NCBI GenBank assembly: GCA_902619805.1
Contig: CACNGC010000004.1
Coordinates: 87,902-151,901 of the forward strand
Length of the DNA: 64,000 nt
Direction of reading: 5' to 3'
From: an uncultured SAR116 cluster alpha proteobacterium
GTDB lineage: Bacteria; Pseudomonadota; Alphaproteobacteria; Puniceispirillales; Marisalimonadaceae
Each line of letters begins with the position of its first letter. The stretch's first letter is position 1. The notes beneath the pieces were generated by a model, which made no database searches, was not told the origin of the DNA, and saw nothing but the letters and a program-made list of their open reading frames with translations. The translations under genes were made by a program, and so were the position numbers. This document shows, one piece after another, positions 47,207 to 56,778 of this stretch.

Positions 47207-47725
47207 TTATTTAATTAGCAAGGGCTTACCGGAGTTAACATCAACTGCTGGAGAGGGGTTTGAATTAATATCTTGTTTTGATAATTTGTTTTTTTTGATT
47301 CTTAAGGCTTCTTTTTTTTGATCAATTACTACACCTGTTTTGGGTACGTTTCCAAATAAAATGTCTATTCCTGTTCTTTCACCTAATGAAATGCCAAGCG
47401 TTTCTTCATCAACTAATTTTCTTATATCTTTTGGAACATTTTTTGTATCAAATAATTCCCCAAAGTTTATTGCATCTTTATTATCTTTGATATCAATCTC
47501 TTCATTTAGATTAAAGTTATCATTAGTCTTATCCAGATCATTATTTTTAAAAACCTGTGGATCGATTTCGTAACCTGGAGGAATTAAAAGAGAGGGTGTT
47601 ACTGCTACAGAAAATTCATCAGGAATAACTACTTCTTTGCCAACAGCTTTTCTGAAATCTGAACAACTTGATAAAATCCCCATAGGTATCAAAAAAACAA
47701 ACATTAGAAGAAATTTATTTTTCAT
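47207..47725 (-). CDS. DUF3035-type lipoprotein, BamF-like
   Basis: 172-residue lipoprotein. I start at the ATG at 47725 rather than 47776, because this places MKNKFLLMFVFLIPMGILSSC at the N-terminus, with a lipobox ending LSSC. After the anchor comes VIPDEFSVAVTPSLLIPPGYE, typical of DUF3035 proteins; members are annotated as the BamF subunit of the outer-membrane barrel assembly machine in alphaproteobacteria. The rest is low-complexity and Asn/Asp/Lys-rich. It overlaps lspA, the enzyme that would process its signal, by 11 bases. Confidence 0.78.
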   Translation of the reverse strand: MKNKFLLMFVFLIPMGILSSCSDFRKAVGKEVVIPDEFSVAVTPSLLIPPGYEIDPQVFKNNDLDKTNDNFNLNEEIDIKDNKDAINFGELFDTKNVPKDIRKLVDEETLGISLGERTGIDILFGNVPKTGVVIDQKKEALRIKKNKLSKQDINSNPSPAVDVNSGKPLLIK

Positions 47726-48203
47726 AGTAAGTTCTCTCAATGGTAAAAAATTGATTAAAAAGAAACAAAGTCGCACCTATAAAGATTATTGTATCAGCAA
47801 GATTAAATGCTGGCCAGTGAAAATCTTCAATGTGAAAGTCTATGAAATCTACTACCTTTCCATAAATAATTCTATCAATTGCATTGCCAATTGCCCCACT
47901 CGCAATAAGAATAAATCCAAGGGATGAATATCTAGGTAATTTAAAAGAAGAATAAATTAACCAACTACTCACTAGAAAAGCAAAAATAGTGAAACCATAT
48001 CTACCTATTTCACCTGAATCTTGAAAGAAGCCAAAAGAAATTCCACTATTCCAAACTGGTGTCATTGATAGAAAAGATGTTATTTTTATAGATTGATAAT
48101 TAATAAACAAATTTTCAATAGCCCATAATTTTGAAACATAGTCAAAATATATAAAAATAATAAAAATCAAAAGAAGATTAAAAATACCAAAATTTTTTTT
48201 CAT
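47715..48203 (-). CDS. lspA: Lipoprotein signal peptidase
   Basis: Inner-membrane aspartic protease that cleaves prolipoprotein signal peptides. The 162-residue protein has four membrane helices and both catalytic aspartates: GNAIDRIIYGKVVDFI (near 110) and FNLADTIIFIGA (near 133). The stop of ileS is immediately upstream (adjacent codons), as in the widespread ileS-lspA pair. Confidence 0.95.
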   Translation of the reverse strand: MKKNFGIFNLLLIFIIFIYFDYVSKLWAIENLFINYQSIKITSFLSMTPVWNSGISFGFFQDSGEIGRYGFTIFAFLVSSWLIYSSFKLPRYSSLGFILIASGAIGNAIDRIIYGKVVDFIDFHIEDFHWPAFNLADTIIFIGATLFLFNQFFTIERTYYEK

Positions 48204-50975
48204 TTAATTTAATTCAAGCACGCTTTTACATCTATTACAAAGTTCAATATCATCTTTGAGTTCTGGAACTATTTTCCAGCACCTCATGCATTTTCTACCA
48301 GAAGCTAAGTCTACTTTTACCTTAATTTTTGTTTCAGATAAATTTTGGTTTAAATCCATTTGCACATCAGAACAAATAAAAATATCTGGAAGATTTATGT
48401 CTTGAAGCACATTATAAGAATCTTCATTTGCATCTATTATAACCTTAGCTTGAAGGCTAGATCCTAACATTCCTTCTTTTCTTTTCTCTTCAATAGATGA
48501 TGTAACGACAGATCTTAATTCTCTTATTTCAGACCATTTTTTGCCAATTTGAGAATTTTCCCATTCTTTATTTGCTTTAAAATACGTTTGTAGATGAACT
48601 GAATTTTCTTTATCTCCATATCTACTCTGCCAAGCCTCTTCCGCGGTAAAGCAAATGATTGGAGCTAGCCACGTAGTTAATGATTGAAATAAAATATCCA
48701 TGAGAGTTCTACAAGATTTTCTTTCAGCACTACTTGGATTATCACAGTATAAAGTATCTTTTCTTATATCAAAGTAAAAAGCTGATAAATCAATAGTACA
48801 AAAATTATGAATATCTAAGTAAATATCGTGAAGGTTAAACTTTTCTGTGTTCTCTTGTATTTTTTCACTTAGTTCATAAACTCTATGGAGTACCCATTGT
48901 TCTAGTTCAGGCATTTCAGTAAAATTTATTCTTTCATTTTCACTAAAGTCGTTCAATGCACCTAGTAAATATCTAAGGGTGTTTCTCAGTCTTCTGTAAT
49001 GATCAGAATGTCTAATTAAAATTTCTTTTCCAATTCTAAGATCATCATAGTAATCAGAGCCTACCACCCATAAACGAAGAATATCAGCGCCAAACTCATT
49101 AATTACTTTTTGGGGGGAAGTAATATTACCAAGAGATTTTGACATCTTCCTACCTTGTTGATCTAAAACAAAACCATGAGTTAAAACTGCGTCATATGGG
49201 GCACGCCCTCTTGTGCCACAACTTTCTAGTAAAGAAGAGTGAAACCATCCTCTATGTTGATCTGTTCCTTCAAGATACAATGAAGCTGGCCAGAATAAAT
49301 CATCCCTCTCCTCCAATACAAATGAATGAGTGGAGCCAGAGTCAAACCAAACATCTGCAATATCCGTTACTGCCTCATAATCGTCTGGATTATATTTTGA
49401 ACCAAGATAAAAGGAAGAAGGTTTTTCAAACCAAGCATCTGCTCCATCAGTTTTAAAAACTTCAACAATTCTATCTATTACTTCTTGATCTCTAAGTGGC
49501 TCTTGAGTTTTTTTATTTACAAATATTGCAAGGGGTACGCCCCATGCTCTTTGCCGAGATATGCACCAGTCAGGCCTACCTTCTATCATTTTAGTTAAAC
49601 GATTTTGACCCTGAGGAGGATAAAAAATTGTTTGTGACAAGGCTTTTAGAGAGGTGTCTCTTAAGTTGTTAGTTGTCATCGAAATAAACCATTGAGGTGT
49701 TGTTCTAAAAACAAGAGGGGCTTTTGATCTCCAACTATGGGGATATGAGTGATTTAATTTTCCTCGTCCTATTAAGGCGTCATGTTCAGACATAATATCA
49801 GCAATAATTTCATTATCCTTTAAAACACGAAGCCCACCTAACAAAGGTAAATCGCTATTTAATATTCCATTATCTGAAACAGTTTCCGGTATTGGTAAAT
49901 TATTTTGTCTTCCAAGTTCGAAATCATCTGCGCCATGACCCGGAGCAATATGAACAAAACCTGTTCCCTGATCAGTTGTTACAAAGTCAGCTTCTAGAAG
50001 AAGAACCTCATGTTCATAACCATTATTGTTAAGTGGATGAGCTAAAATTGTTCCCGCAAAATCAATGCCCTTAAAAGTATTAGAAGAATTAAAACTTAAG
50101 ACAGAAATTTCTTTCATTACATCTTCAACCAATTCTTTAGCTATAATAATTTTATCACCAATTTTTGCTAAAGAATTCTCACTTACATTAGTTACTTCTA
50201 TAAGTGAATAATCAATGTCCTTGCCATATGCTACCGCTCTATTACCTGGCATTGTCCAAGGTGTTGTTGTCCAAATTATGATTTCAAAATCACTTATAAT
50301 ATCCAATGATGTTTTGATAATTGGAAACCTTGCAAAAATAGTAGTGCTTATATGATCATGATATTCAATCTCAGCTTCTGCGAGTGCAGTTTTTTCAACA
50401 GGAGACCACATTACAGGCTTAATACCTCTGTAGAGGCTGCCATCCATTAGAAATTTTCCTATTTCTGACATTATTATAGCCTCTGATTCATACTTCATAG
50501 TCGAATATGGATTTTCCCAATCACCATAAACGCCTAATCTCTGAAATTCTTCAGATTGAACATCCATCCATTTTGCAGCAAAATCTCGACATTCTTTTCT
50601 AAATTCTACAATTGGAACATCGTCTTTATTTTTTTTCTTTTTTCTATAATTTTCTTCAATTTTCCACTCAATCGGCAATCCATGACAATCCCATCCAGGA
50701 ACATAGTTTGCATTCTTACCAAGCATTGATTGAGATCTATTTATTACATCTTTAATTATTTTGTTTAAAGCATGGCCTATGTGCAAATTTCCATTTGCAT
50801 ATGGAGGTCCATCATGAAGTATAAAAGGCTCAGAATTTTTTCTTTGCTCTCTCAATTTTTTAAAAAGATTTATTTCTTCCCATAATTTTAATATTTGTGG
50901 TTCTTTAGTTGGAAGACCAGCTCTCATTGAAAAATCAGTTTTTGGTAAATAAACGGTATCTTTGTAATCAGTCAT
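48204..50975 (-). CDS. ileS: Isoleucyl-tRNA synthetase
   Basis: Class I aminoacyl-tRNA synthetase. 923 residues with the HIGH motif in PPYANGNLHIGHALNKI (near 60), the editing domain in the middle (TTTPWTMPGNRAVAYG), the KMSKS loop GRKMSKSLGN (near 605) and a C-terminal zinc site with cysteine pairs CMRCW and CNRC. The bacterial IleS type 1 architecture is complete. Heads the ileS-lspA-bamF-mutL run. Confidence 0.97.
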   Translation of the reverse strand: MTDYKDTVYLPKTDFSMRAGLPTKEPQILKLWEEINLFKKLREQRKNSEPFILHDGPPYANGNLHIGHALNKIIKDVINRSQSMLGKNANYVPGWDCHGLPIEWKIEENYRKKKKNKDDVPIVEFRKECRDFAAKWMDVQSEEFQRLGVYGDWENPYSTMKYESEAIIMSEIGKFLMDGSLYRGIKPVMWSPVEKTALAEAEIEYHDHISTTIFARFPIIKTSLDIISDFEIIIWTTTPWTMPGNRAVAYGKDIDYSLIEVTNVSENSLAKIGDKIIIAKELVEDVMKEISVLSFNSSNTFKGIDFAGTILAHPLNNNGYEHEVLLLEADFVTTDQGTGFVHIAPGHGADDFELGRQNNLPIPETVSDNGILNSDLPLLGGLRVLKDNEIIADIMSEHDALIGRGKLNHSYPHSWRSKAPLVFRTTPQWFISMTTNNLRDTSLKALSQTIFYPPQGQNRLTKMIEGRPDWCISRQRAWGVPLAIFVNKKTQEPLRDQEVIDRIVEVFKTDGADAWFEKPSSFYLGSKYNPDDYEAVTDIADVWFDSGSTHSFVLEERDDLFWPASLYLEGTDQHRGWFHSSLLESCGTRGRAPYDAVLTHGFVLDQQGRKMSKSLGNITSPQKVINEFGADILRLWVVGSDYYDDLRIGKEILIRHSDHYRRLRNTLRYLLGALNDFSENERINFTEMPELEQWVLHRVYELSEKIQENTEKFNLHDIYLDIHNFCTIDLSAFYFDIRKDTLYCDNPSSAERKSCRTLMDILFQSLTTWLAPIICFTAEEAWQSRYGDKENSVHLQTYFKANKEWENSQIGKKWSEIRELRSVVTSSIEEKRKEGMLGSSLQAKVIIDANEDSYNVLQDINLPDIFICSDVQMDLNQNLSETKIKVKVDLASGRKCMRCWKIVPELKDDIELCNRCKSVLELN

Positions 50976-51018
50976 TAAATTGTCTCTATATAAATCAAAT
51001 TATTAATGTCTTATTTTG

Positions 51019-51999
51019 TTATTTATGAAATTCAAATGCTTTTTTAGTATCGACCTCGATTTGTTTTTGAAGTTCCGATAAAGAATTGAATTTTTTTTCA
51101 GGTCTTAAAAATTCAATAAGTTCAACATTTATTCTTTTCCCATACAAATTTGTCTCAGCATAGTTTTTAAAATCAATTATATGAGTTTCTAAATTTATAG
51201 AATCTCCAGAGACAGTAGGTCTTGTACCTATATTTGATATTGATGGCAACCAAACATTTGATATTTCAGTGTTTTGACTGCTAATTATTTTCAATCTGGA
51301 AATATAAACTCCTAAGGGTGGTTTTAAAAAGTTTTTCAAACTTAGATTTGCAGTTGGAAACCCAATCTCTCTTCCCTGCTGTTTTCCTTTTTCTACATTG
51401 CCAGTTATATACCAATTTCTACCAAGCAGATTATTAGCTAGTTTTAATTCTCCATTCTGAATCAATTTTCGTATTTTTTGGGAACTGATCACTTCATATT
51501 CTTTTCCATCTAAAGAAGAGAATTGTTTTAAATCTATCGAAACAAGTTGTAATCCTAATGTGTTAGCGAAACTCCTTGTGTTTTCGATACTTCCTTCTCT
51601 ATTTTTCCCAAATTTAAAATTTGAACCTGCAAACATTTTTACAATATTGAAATTATGTTTTAGAATTTGTGATAAAAATTCCTCAGCATTACAGTTTTTC
51701 AACTGTTCATTAAATTCAATGATTATTAGAAATTCAATACCAAGCTTACTTAATAACCTTTCTTTTTCTTCATGATCTAATAACTTAAAGGAAGGATTTT
51801 TAGGATTAAAAAAGTCTCTTGGATGGGGATCAAATGTTACAACACCAAAAGCCAGATTGCTTTCTTGAGCTTGAAATTTACATTCATTTAAAAGTTTGAC
51901 ATGTCCTTTATGAATACCATCAAAATTTCCAATAGCAGCAGCTAATTTACCTTCAATAGGAGGTGAGATGTCACCAATTTTCCATTTAATAATATTCAT
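51019..51999 (-). CDS. ribF: Bifunctional riboflavin kinase/FAD synthetase
   Basis: Makes FMN and FAD from riboflavin. The 326-residue protein has the N-terminal nucleotidyltransferase domain with IGNFDGIHKGHVKLL (near 22) and VTFDPHPRDFF, and the C-terminal kinase with GREIGFPTANLSL (near 213) and TNLYGKRINVELIEFLRPEKKF (only the core is diagnostic). Directly upstream of ileS, a common alphaproteobacterial order. Confidence 0.95.
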   Translation of the reverse strand: MNIIKWKIGDISPPIEGKLAAAIGNFDGIHKGHVKLLNECKFQAQESNLAFGVVTFDPHPRDFFNPKNPSFKLLDHEEKERLLSKLGIEFLIIIEFNEQLKNCNAEEFLSQILKHNFNIVKMFAGSNFKFGKNREGSIENTRSFANTLGLQLVSIDLKQFSSLDGKEYEVISSQKIRKLIQNGELKLANNLLGRNWYITGNVEKGKQQGREIGFPTANLSLKNFLKPPLGVYISRLKIISSQNTEISNVWLPSISNIGTRPTVSGDSINLETHIIDFKNYAETNLYGKRINVELIEFLRPEKKFNSLSELQKQIEVDTKKAFEFHK

Positions 52000-52155
52000 A
52001 GAAATGTTATAACCATATTAAGTTTTTAAACTCAAGCTGATATATAAAAAATTTCATAATCTTTGTAATTATTTTTGTTATACAAAACTTAATCACATGA
52101 ATTAGTATTAAATAGGCACAAAGCTTTAAGTAAATTTTATAAGGGTCAATTTTAG

Positions 52156-52998
52156 ATGGACAAAATGAACATAAATCTCGAAATCATTTCGAACCTTATA
52201 AATAGCTCGATACAAATTTTTGTTTCTTACGCTGGCCAAGTCTTAGGCGCTACATTAATACTTATAATAGGTTTCTATTTTGCTGGCAAATTAAGTGAAA
52301 TTGCACGAAAAAATTTAAGTCGTATTAAAAAAATCGACCCCCTTATAGTCCCAATAATTGGCAACATAATTAGATACGGAATAATTATTATTACAATTAT
52401 AGCTGTTTTGGGACAATTCGGTGTTCAAACAACTTCAATTATTGCCGTCTTAGGTGCTGCAGGTTTAGCAATTGGGTTGGCACTTCAAGGAACTTTGTCA
52501 AATGTAGCTGCAGGAGTGATGTTATTATTATTAAGGCCTTTTAACACAGGCGATTGGGTGGAAACAGGTGATGTTTCTGGGACAATTAAAGAGGTTGGTC
52601 TTTTTACTACAATAATTGATACATTTGACAATGTGTATGTATCGATACCTAATTCAAGTATTTGGAATAGTACAATTACTAATCATTCACACTATGAAAC
52701 AAGAAGAATAGATGTTGATATTGGAATACATTATGACACAGATCTAGATTTAGCGTCCAAGACTTTATTAAAATTGGCAGAAGATGAAAGAGTATTAAAT
52801 AAACCTAAAGAGCCACAATTTTTAGTTATGAAATACGACGATAGCGCTATTGTTGTGAGATTAAGATTATATTCACATACAAAAGATTGGTATCCTCTTT
52901 ATACAGATTTAATGTGCAAACTAAAACCTGCACTAGACGAAGCTGGTATAGAAATACCATACCCACATAGGGTAATTAACTCAAAAAATTTAGTTTAA
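52156..52998 (+). CDS. mscS: Small-conductance mechanosensitive channel, MscS family
   Basis: Tension-gated channel that releases solutes on osmotic downshock. The 280-residue protein has three N-terminal helices; the pore helix reads VLGAAGLAIGLALQGTLSNVAAG (near 97-119), with the Gly/Ala packing pattern, followed by the cytoplasmic beta domain (RPFNTGDWVETGDVSGTIKEV) and the vestibule domain. TTTAATG overlap couples it to chaC. AAGGG lies before the start. Confidence 0.92.
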   Translation: MDKMNINLEIISNLINSSIQIFVSYAGQVLGATLILIIGFYFAGKLSEIARKNLSRIKKIDPLIVPIIGNIIRYGIIIITIIAVLGQFGVQTTSIIAVLGAAGLAIGLALQGTLSNVAAGVMLLLLRPFNTGDWVETGDVSGTIKEVGLFTTIIDTFDNVYVSIPNSSIWNSTITNHSHYETRRIDVDIGIHYDTDLDLASKTLLKLAEDERVLNKPKEPQFLVMKYDDSAIVVRLRLYSHTKDWYPLYTDLMCKLKPALDEAGIEIPYPHRVINSKNLV

Positions 52999-53687
52999 TG
53001 CCTACTTCAAAAAAAATAAATCAAGGATTAGTAAAGCTTACAAAGGAAAATATTAATGAAGGTCGGTTAGGTGAGAAAATTAAAAGCATAAGTGGCAGTG
53101 ACAAAGTTCTTACCAAAAAAGAGTTAATAGAAGAAAGAAGAAAAATAATACCCGATGACGGTATTGGAGAAGATATTTATATTTTTGGTTATGGCTCCCT
53201 TTTGTGGAATCCTACAATAAATTATAAAACTCAACATTTGGCAAAAATCTATGGTTTTCATAGAAGTTTCTGTATGAAAACTCATTTAGGCAGGGGATCA
53301 TTTAAATATCCTGGTCTCATGCTTGGGCTTGATAGAGGGGGATCTTGTAGAGGATCCGCATATAAACTCAATAGAAATGATGCAATTAAAAACATAGATA
53401 TATTATTTAAAAGAGAAATGGTAACAGGTGCTTACAAACCTAAATTACTAAAAACGAAGTTAGACAACGAACAAATAGTTTCTTCATTAGCCTTCACAGT
53501 AGATAAAAAACATAAAAATTATTTTAATGAAAAAAACACCTCAATTAAAGCTAGTATGATTTCTAAAGCAAATGGCTTTTTAGGAACTTGTAAAGAGTAC
53601 TTTGAATATACTTTAGAAAGTCTTGAAGAATTAGATATAATTGACAAAGAAATGAGAGCAATCTCTTTGCACTTAAAAAAAAATTAA
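52998..53687 (+). CDS. chaC: ChaC-type glutathione-specific gamma-glutamylcyclotransferase
   Basis: Cleaves glutathione to 5-oxoproline and Cys-Gly in the cytoplasm. The 229-residue protein has the substrate loop IFGYGSLLWNP (near 61-71), HLGRGSFKYPGLMLGL and the catalytic glutamate in LFKREMVTGAYKP (near 137). The first 50 residues are a charged extension. The start codon overlaps the mscS stop (TAATG). Convergent with the GMC pseudogene, 3 bases apart. Confidence 0.88.
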   Translation: MPTSKKINQGLVKLTKENINEGRLGEKIKSISGSDKVLTKKELIEERRKIIPDDGIGEDIYIFGYGSLLWNPTINYKTQHLAKIYGFHRSFCMKTHLGRGSFKYPGLMLGLDRGGSCRGSAYKLNRNDAIKNIDILFKREMVTGAYKPKLLKTKLDNEQIVSSLAFTVDKKHKNYFNEKNTSIKASMISKANGFLGTCKEYFEYTLESLEELDIIDKEMRAISLHLKKN

Positions 53688-53690
53688 TAC

Positions 53691-55283
53691 TTATAAATCT
53701 TGTTTAATAAGGTCTGATGCTTTTTCTGCTATCATCAATGTTGCAGCATTTGTGTTTCCTGATGGCATTGTTGGCATTATTGAAGCATCTGCTATTCTAA
53801 TGTTGCTTAAACCATTAATTTTAAGAGATGGGGAAACAACTGCTTTATTATCAACACCCATTCTACAACTACCTATTGCATGATATACAGTTGCACCTTT
53901 ATTCCTAATAAAATTAAGAATTTCTTCGTCAGATTTTATATTGTCTCCAGGAAGAGTTTCACAAACAGAAATTTTTTTCATTTCAGAGGTTCTTAAAAGT
54001 GACCTACAAATTTTTACACCTTCAACTAAAGCATCTTGGTCTATTTTTTCTTTCAAATAATTTGGCTGAATTATTGGTGGGTCTATTATCTCGTTTGTGG
54101 AGGCTCTTACATATCCTCTACTTTGAGGTCTTGATTGCCACACGCCACATGTTATTCCAGGAAAATTTTGAAGCTTGCCTATCATTCCCTCGGTATAAGA
54201 GGCTGGAGTAAAAACAAATTGTAAATCAGGAAAGTCAATTTTGGGAGAAGATTTTAAAAATACTCCAACATGTGCTGGACTATATGAAATTAAACCTTTT
54301 TTGGAGGTAAACCATTTTATTATTTCTAATACTAGATTGAATCCACGAGCTTTCTCGTTTAATGAGATAGGTTCAGTTATTCTATTAGCAACCCTAGCAG
54401 CATAATGATCTTGCAATCCTTCGCCAACATTTTTAATTTCAAATAATGGTTTAATACCTCTAGATTTTAAATATTTAGCATCTCCTATTCCTGAAACTTG
54501 AAGCAAATGTGGAGTACCAATTGCTCCAGCACACAAAATAATTTCTTTATTTGCAAAAATTTCAAATATTTTATTATTTTACTTGCACAATAAGCCAACT
54601 GCTTTTTTATTTTTAAATATAATTTTTAAAACTGTTGTATACTTTTTAATATTTACATTTTCTTTTTTTAAAGCTGGTTTTAAAAAAGCATCATAAGCAC
54701 TAAATCTAGTGCCATTTTTAATGGTACGTTGATAGTAAAAAATACCCTCTTGTTGACCTGAATTATAATCGTTTTGGACTTGTATACCTAATTCACTGGA
54801 GCCTATAATAAATTTTTCACATAGAGAATGTTTTTCAACAATATCAGATACATACAGAGGACCTTGTTTTCCACGAGTAGCTTCATCTCCATTTTCTTTG
54901 TATTCTGATTTTTTAAAATATGGAAGCACATCATCATAAGACCAGCCCAGATTTCCTAGTTGTGCCCATTGATTATAGTCATCTGATTGGCCTCTAACAT
55001 AAAGATGACCATTAATGGAGCTTGAACCTCCATACCCTTTTCCTCTTGGAAATAATATTTCTCGATTATTTACATAATCACTTCCTTCAGTTTTAAAACA
55101 CCAATTAAACCTTTTATCATTAATTGTTTTAATAAAACCTGCTGGCATCTTTACATATGGATGCTGATTACTTCCTCCAGCTTCAATAACACAAATTTTT
55201 ATTTTGTTATTTTCTGATAACCTATTAGCAATGACCGAACCAGACGATCCAGCCCCAACTTCTATATAATCAAAGTTTTCCAT
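53691..55283 (-). pseudogene. GMC oxidoreductase (choline-dehydrogenase-like), interrupted by one stop codon
   Basis: FAD-dependent alcohol dehydrogenase of the glucose-methanol-choline family. The N-terminal part (54579-55283) has VGAGSSGSVIANRLSE and GGSSSINGHLYVRGQ; the C-terminal part (53691-54536) has CAGAIGTPHLLQVSGIGD, the catalytic HAIGSCRMG and SGNTNAATLMIAEKA. Both parts are in the same frame, split only by TAA at 54579-54581 within AVGLLCK-stop-NNKIFEIF. Restoring it gives 530 residues, normal for the family. A Lys codon changed to TAA explains it. It follows the dioxygenase gene by 10 bases. Confidence 0.88.
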
Positions 55284-55293
55284 AATATTTTAT

Positions 55294-56148
55294 TTAATAC
55301 TCATTTATTGTTGATGTTTGACCGGCTACCGTTGTTCTAACCATTAACCTTTTTTCTATTTTGCCTTTTATTGGGGTAGCTCTATGTAATACAGCTCTAT
55401 TATCCCACATAATTAAATCAAATGGTTCCCAAACATGAGAATAAATAAATTTTTCTGTGTCAATGTAAGATTTAATTTCAGCTAAGAGAGCATTACTATC
55501 ATTTTCTGACATCCCATCGACATTTCTACAATGCGCACCTAAATAAAGAGATTTTCCATGCTTATTATCACTCAAAACTAATTTTTGTTTAACTGGAGGA
55601 AGAGCTTGTTTTTCTTCGGGAGTAACTAGGTTTGGATCAATTTTTGATCTTCCATGAGAATAATCATGCCAACAAATTTTATCATCAATCTTTAATTTTA
55701 ATTCCTGAGGTAAAGCATTGTAACCAGCTCTCATTGACAAAAAATCTATATTTCCTCCAAGTGACGGGATCATTTTAGCTGATAAAATTGACATTTTAGA
55801 TGGAATTTTTTTAAATGAACTATCGCTATGCCATTCTTGGTTAGCTAAATTATTTAATCTTTGTCTATCTGTGGGTGAAACAATATTTCCATTTTCATCA
55901 AAGTTACGAAGAATAATAAGTTTTGAACCAGATCCATCTGTCCCAACTTTTGTCAGTTCAAGGGTGCCAAAATTTTCACTAAATTTTATGTGGTCATCAT
56001 CTGTGATATTTTGATTTCTAATAACAACTACAGAAAATTCTGATAAAAGATCTAATATTTTATTAATAGTTTCTTTATCTGAAATCTTTGTAACATCTAG
56101 ATCATTAATTTCTAAGCCAATAGCATCACCAAGTTTGGATGTAATCAC
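55294..56148 (-). CDS. TauD/TfdA-family 2-oxoglutarate-dependent dioxygenase
   Basis: Non-heme iron dioxygenase that hydroxylates a small organic acid or sulfonate; the substrate cannot be read from sequence. The 284 residues have the iron ligands HxD in EWHSDSSF (near 110) and the distal His in NRAVLHRATP (near 258), plus an Arg in RLMVRTTVAG for 2-oxoglutarate. The start is GTG at 56148, with a perfect AGGAGG 7 bases upstream (56156-56161). It forms an operon with the broken GMC gene and lies downstream of a broken regulator. Confidence 0.9.
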   Translation of the reverse strand: MITSKLGDAIGLEINDLDVTKISDKETINKILDLLSEFSVVVIRNQNITDDDHIKFSENFGTLELTKVGTDGSGSKLIILRNFDENGNIVSPTDRQRLNNLANQEWHSDSSFKKIPSKMSILSAKMIPSLGGNIDFLSMRAGYNALPQELKLKIDDKICWHDYSHGRSKIDPNLVTPEEKQALPPVKQKLVLSDNKHGKSLYLGAHCRNVDGMSENDSNALLAEIKSYIDTEKFIYSHVWEPFDLIMWDNRAVLHRATPIKGKIEKRLMVRTTVAGQTSTINEY

Positions 56149-56234
56149 TTTTAGACCTCCTAAAAATTTATAAATATAATTTTATTTTAAAAATCTAAAT
56201 CAAATGATCAATACAAAGTAACTTTACACTATTT

Positions 56235-56638
56235 TTAATATTTTTCGTTTAAATTTTTATACAAAGTCAGCATGCTAATCCAATCATTACGTTCATCACT
56301 AGTCATTATATTAGTCCTTGCATAAACATAATCTCTCCATGATTCATAAAGCTCTTCAGAGGCTTGGAACTAAACTTTATTTGCTCTTCTATGAATATTT
56401 AACCATCCTTCATTTTCATATTCATCCACAATTAAGGATATCGCCTGTCTAGTACTTCTTAGCTCTTTAGTAACATATGAAATTGTGTAAAATTGGTTTA
56501 CGGTATACGCATAGTTACAAATTCTAGCAAAAACGTTTCTTAAAAGTGTAGAATTAAAATATCTTTGCATTCTTGTATTCGTTCTATCAACTCTAGCTTG
56601 ATAGATTTTTATTTCGTGTAAGGATATTGTTTTACCAT
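56235..56638 (-). pseudogene. Winged-helix (MarR-like) regulator, disrupted twice
   Basis: In one frame, coding-like sequence runs from about 56636 to 56235: ISLHEIKIYQARVDRTNTRM, then a helix-turn-helix region (SYVTKELRSTRQAISLIVDE and EGWLNIHRRANKV), a TAG at 56370-56372, and FQASEELYESWRDYVYART to TAA at 56235. The ATG at 56638 is in another frame and joins this frame if one A is added to the run at 56630-56633; that repair makes 404 bases into 405, exactly 134 codons plus stop. An intact-looking 66-codon piece starts at 56570. Probably the former regulator of the dioxygenase/GMC operon. Confidence 0.72.
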
Positions 56639-56778
56639 TTCTTTATAAATTAGATTTTTGTCAAATGATTTAAAAATTTCTTTCTTTGCATTTTTCATCT
56701 TTATCTTCAACATTAGTTTTAATTTTATTAAAAAGATTATTATAATAAATAAATAATCAATAAATAAATAATAAAAAA

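Noticed and set aside
49139..49456. 105-codon plus-strand ORF inside ileS
   Set aside because: Antisense shadow over the KMSKS region; His/Gln-rich composition without any domain.
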